A stretch of DNA of 64,000 nucleotides from contig JACRDI010000005.1 in assembly GCA_016218665.1 (NCBI GenBank), positions 47,046 to 111,045 of the forward strand, given 5' to 3'. The DNA comes from Desulfovibrio sp. (GTDB taxonomy: Bacteria > Desulfobacterota > Desulfovibrionia > Desulfovibrionales > Desulfovibrionaceae). The translations under genes were made by a program, and so were the position numbers. The notes below the pieces were generated by a model. It was given only the letters and a program-made list of their open reading frames with translations. It was not told the origin of the DNA and made no database searches. Below are positions 59,878 through 64,000 of this stretch, in pieces (position 1 is the stretch's first letter; each line of letters opens with the position of its first letter).

Positions 59878-61281
59878 CTAGCCGGTCACCTTGGCTTCGT
59901 TCTCCAGACACATCTTGCCCTGGTGGCAGCTGGTGGGGATGGGGTAGTCGCCATCGAAGCAGGCCAGGCAGTGGGCATTCTTCTCGTTCACGGAGTCGAG
60001 CAGGCCGGGGATGGACAGGTAGTGCAGGCTGTCCAGCCCGATGAAGCGGGCAATGTCGTTCACTGGCGTGTTGGCCGCGATGAGCTCGCCCTTGCTCGAG
60101 AAGTCGATGCCGTAGAAGCACGGGAAGCGGATGGCCGGGCAGGACACGCGCATGTGGATCTCCCGCGCGCCCAGCTCCCGCAGCTTCTTGACCCGGGTGC
60201 GGATGGTGGTGCCGCGCACGATGGAGTCCTCGACGATCAGGATGCGCTTGCCCTCGATCATGCTGCGCACGGGGTTCAGCTTCACGCGGACGCTGAAGTT
60301 GCGCATGTCCTGGCTGGGCTGGATGAAGGTGCGGCCCACGTAGTGGTTGCGGATCATGGCCAGCTCCAGCGGCAGGCCCGAGGCCTGGGAATAGCCCACG
60401 GCCGCGTAGTTGCCGGAGTCCGGGAAGGGCATGACGAAGTCCGCTTCCACGGGGGCTTCCTTGGCCAGCGTGGCGCCCATGGTCTTGCGGCGCTCGTACA
60501 CGCCTTCGTCAAAGACCATGGAGTCGGGCCGGGCGAAGTAGATGAGCTCGAAGATGCACTGGCGCTTGGGGGCGCTGTCCAGCAGGCGCATGCTCTGCAG
60601 GCGGCCGCCCTCCACCACGATCATCTCGCCGGGCTCCACCTGGCGGATGTACTCGGCCTCGATGAGGTCGAAGGCGCAGGTCTCGGAGGCGAAGACGTAG
60701 TTGTCGTTCAGCCGGCCCAGCACCAGCGGGCGCACGCCGTGGGGGTCGCGCACGGCGATGAGCTTGTTGTTGGCGAGGATCAGCAGCGAGTAGGCCCCGC
60801 GCACCTTGGCGCAGGCCTTCTGGATGGCCTCCTCGATGGTGCCGCCGTTCAGGTATTTGGCGATCAAGTGCACGAACACTTCCGTGTCCATGGTGGTCTG
60901 GAAGATGCTGCCCTCGTTCTCCAGCTCCTGTCGCAGCTCAAGGGTGTTCACCAGGTTGCCGTTGTGGCCCACCGCGATGTGCCAGTCCTTGAAGCGCACC
61001 AAAAAAGGCTGGGCGTTGCGGATGAGCGAGACGCCCGTGGTGGAGTAGCGGATGTGGCCGAGCGCGATCTGGCCTTTGAGCTCCTTGCCCAGGTGCCGCT
61101 CGTTGAACACGTCGTGCACCAGGCCCATGCCCCGGTGCTCGCGGATGGCCGCGCCGTCCCAGGTGACGATGCCCGCGGACTCCTGTCCGCGGTGCTGCAG
61201 CGCATACAGGCCGAAATAGGCCATGCGCGCGGCCTCCTGGTGTCCATAAATGCCGAAGAGGCCGCAATACTCGCGTTTCAT
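59878..61281 (-). CDS. purF: Amidophosphoribosyltransferase PurF
   Basis: 467 residues. First step of purine synthesis: PRPP + glutamine to phosphoribosylamine. After a 5-residue propeptide (MKREY) comes the N-terminal nucleophile C6 (CGLFGIYG). PRPP loop ILIVEDSIVRGTT. Extra Cys in IRFPCFYGIDFS and HCLACFDGDYP match the Bacillus-type enzyme that carries a [4Fe-4S] cluster. The ATG at 61281 is set by the Cys; the upstream frame has no role. Confidence 0.94.
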   Translation of the reverse strand: MKREYCGLFGIYGHQEAARMAYFGLYALQHRGQESAGIVTWDGAAIREHRGMGLVHDVFNERHLGKELKGQIALGHIRYSTTGVSLIRNAQPFLVRFKDWHIAVGHNGNLVNTLELRQELENEGSIFQTTMDTEVFVHLIAKYLNGGTIEEAIQKACAKVRGAYSLLILANNKLIAVRDPHGVRPLVLGRLNDNYVFASETCAFDLIEAEYIRQVEPGEMIVVEGGRLQSMRLLDSAPKRQCIFELIYFARPDSMVFDEGVYERRKTMGATLAKEAPVEADFVMPFPDSGNYAAVGYSQASGLPLELAMIRNHYVGRTFIQPSQDMRNFSVRVKLNPVRSMIEGKRILIVEDSIVRGTTIRTRVKKLRELGAREIHMRVSCPAIRFPCFYGIDFSSKGELIAANTPVNDIARFIGLDSLHYLSIPGLLDSVNEKNAHCLACFDGDYPIPTSCHQGKMCLENEAKVTG

Positions 61282-61396
61282 GCTTGGGATCCTTGCTGGT
61301 TTTCCGGATCGGGGAACAACGCCTAGCGCACCGGGGAGGTCGATCCCCCCCGGCCGCCCGACCCTGGCGCCTGCGCGCCTGGAACTCTCGTCGCGC

Positions 61397-64000
<2,604 letters not shown>

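Overview
The window is very GC-rich, apart from one AT-rich patch. Its gene content points to a motile, anaerobic, sulfate-reducing bacterium of the Desulfovibrionales. The strongest indicator is a complete qrcABCD operon (menaquinone reductase complex Qrc) directly downstream of manC. Supporting genes are a rubredoxin, an H-NOX-containing chemoreceptor, RNase J, FolE2, split glycine decarboxylase subunits and several proteins I know mainly from this order. No phage, transposase or CRISPR genes were seen. The window cuts thyX at its left end and carB at its right end.

Layout, left to right. 1-2.3 kb: thyX (partial), a small P-loop kinase-like gene and a zinc-dependent phospholipase C-like gene preceded by a 13-bp tandem repeat. 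2.3-5.9 kb: a late flagellar cluster of flagellin, fliD and fliS, with a sigma-28-type promoter, a CsrA-like flagellin leader and a sigma-54-type promoter. 6-10.7 kb (minus): rnj, plsC and an EF-G-like GTPase. 10.9-12.1 kb: an AT-rich island with two overlapping genes, a DUF5343 protein and a Swt1-type HEPN protein; this is the best candidate for a poorly described toxin or defence module. 12.2-14.6 kb: DUF488, a hypothetical gene and an SGNH hydrolase-like gene. 14.7-19.9 kb (minus): the glycine cleavage operon gcvH-gcvPA-gcvPB-lpd plus an uncharacterised Cys-containing gene; gcvT is absent. 20-28 kb: a TylF-like methyltransferase, lemA-TPM, a methyltransferase, nikR-folE2, two orphan flagellar-rod-like genes, rubredoxin, TetR, a small membrane ORF, a GT2 enzyme and a BON protein.

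28.7-35.1 kb: a large hybrid histidine kinase behind a sigma-54-type promoter, tRNA-Ser(UGA), and a chemoreceptor ending in an H-NOX domain behind a sigma-28-type promoter. 35-44.7 kb: dedA, a GH57 enzyme, a FecR-domain protein, LysR, a lipoprotein, a DUF2127 protein, a duplicated intergenic repeat, an Fe-S protein, typA and an RRM protein. 45-50.2 kb: rlpA, a ComFB-like gene, mazG, cvpA, rfbC and manC. 50.2-55 kb: the qrc operon. 55.1-55.8 kb: a frameshifted MliC-like gene and a dense hairpin/repeat array. 55.8-64 kb (minus): carB (partial), purF, kdsD, a YkgJ-family gene and a class A penicillin-binding protein.

Themes that link the genes are motility and sensing (flagellin cap genes, chemoreceptor, hybrid kinase), anaerobic respiration (Qrc), one-carbon and nucleotide metabolism (gcv, folE2, thyX, purF, carB) and envelope building (kdsD, PBP, rlpA, manC, rfbC). 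Two independent one-base disruptions in C/G runs (DUF488 and the MliC-like gene) suggest either genuine slippage or residual homopolymer errors in the assembly.
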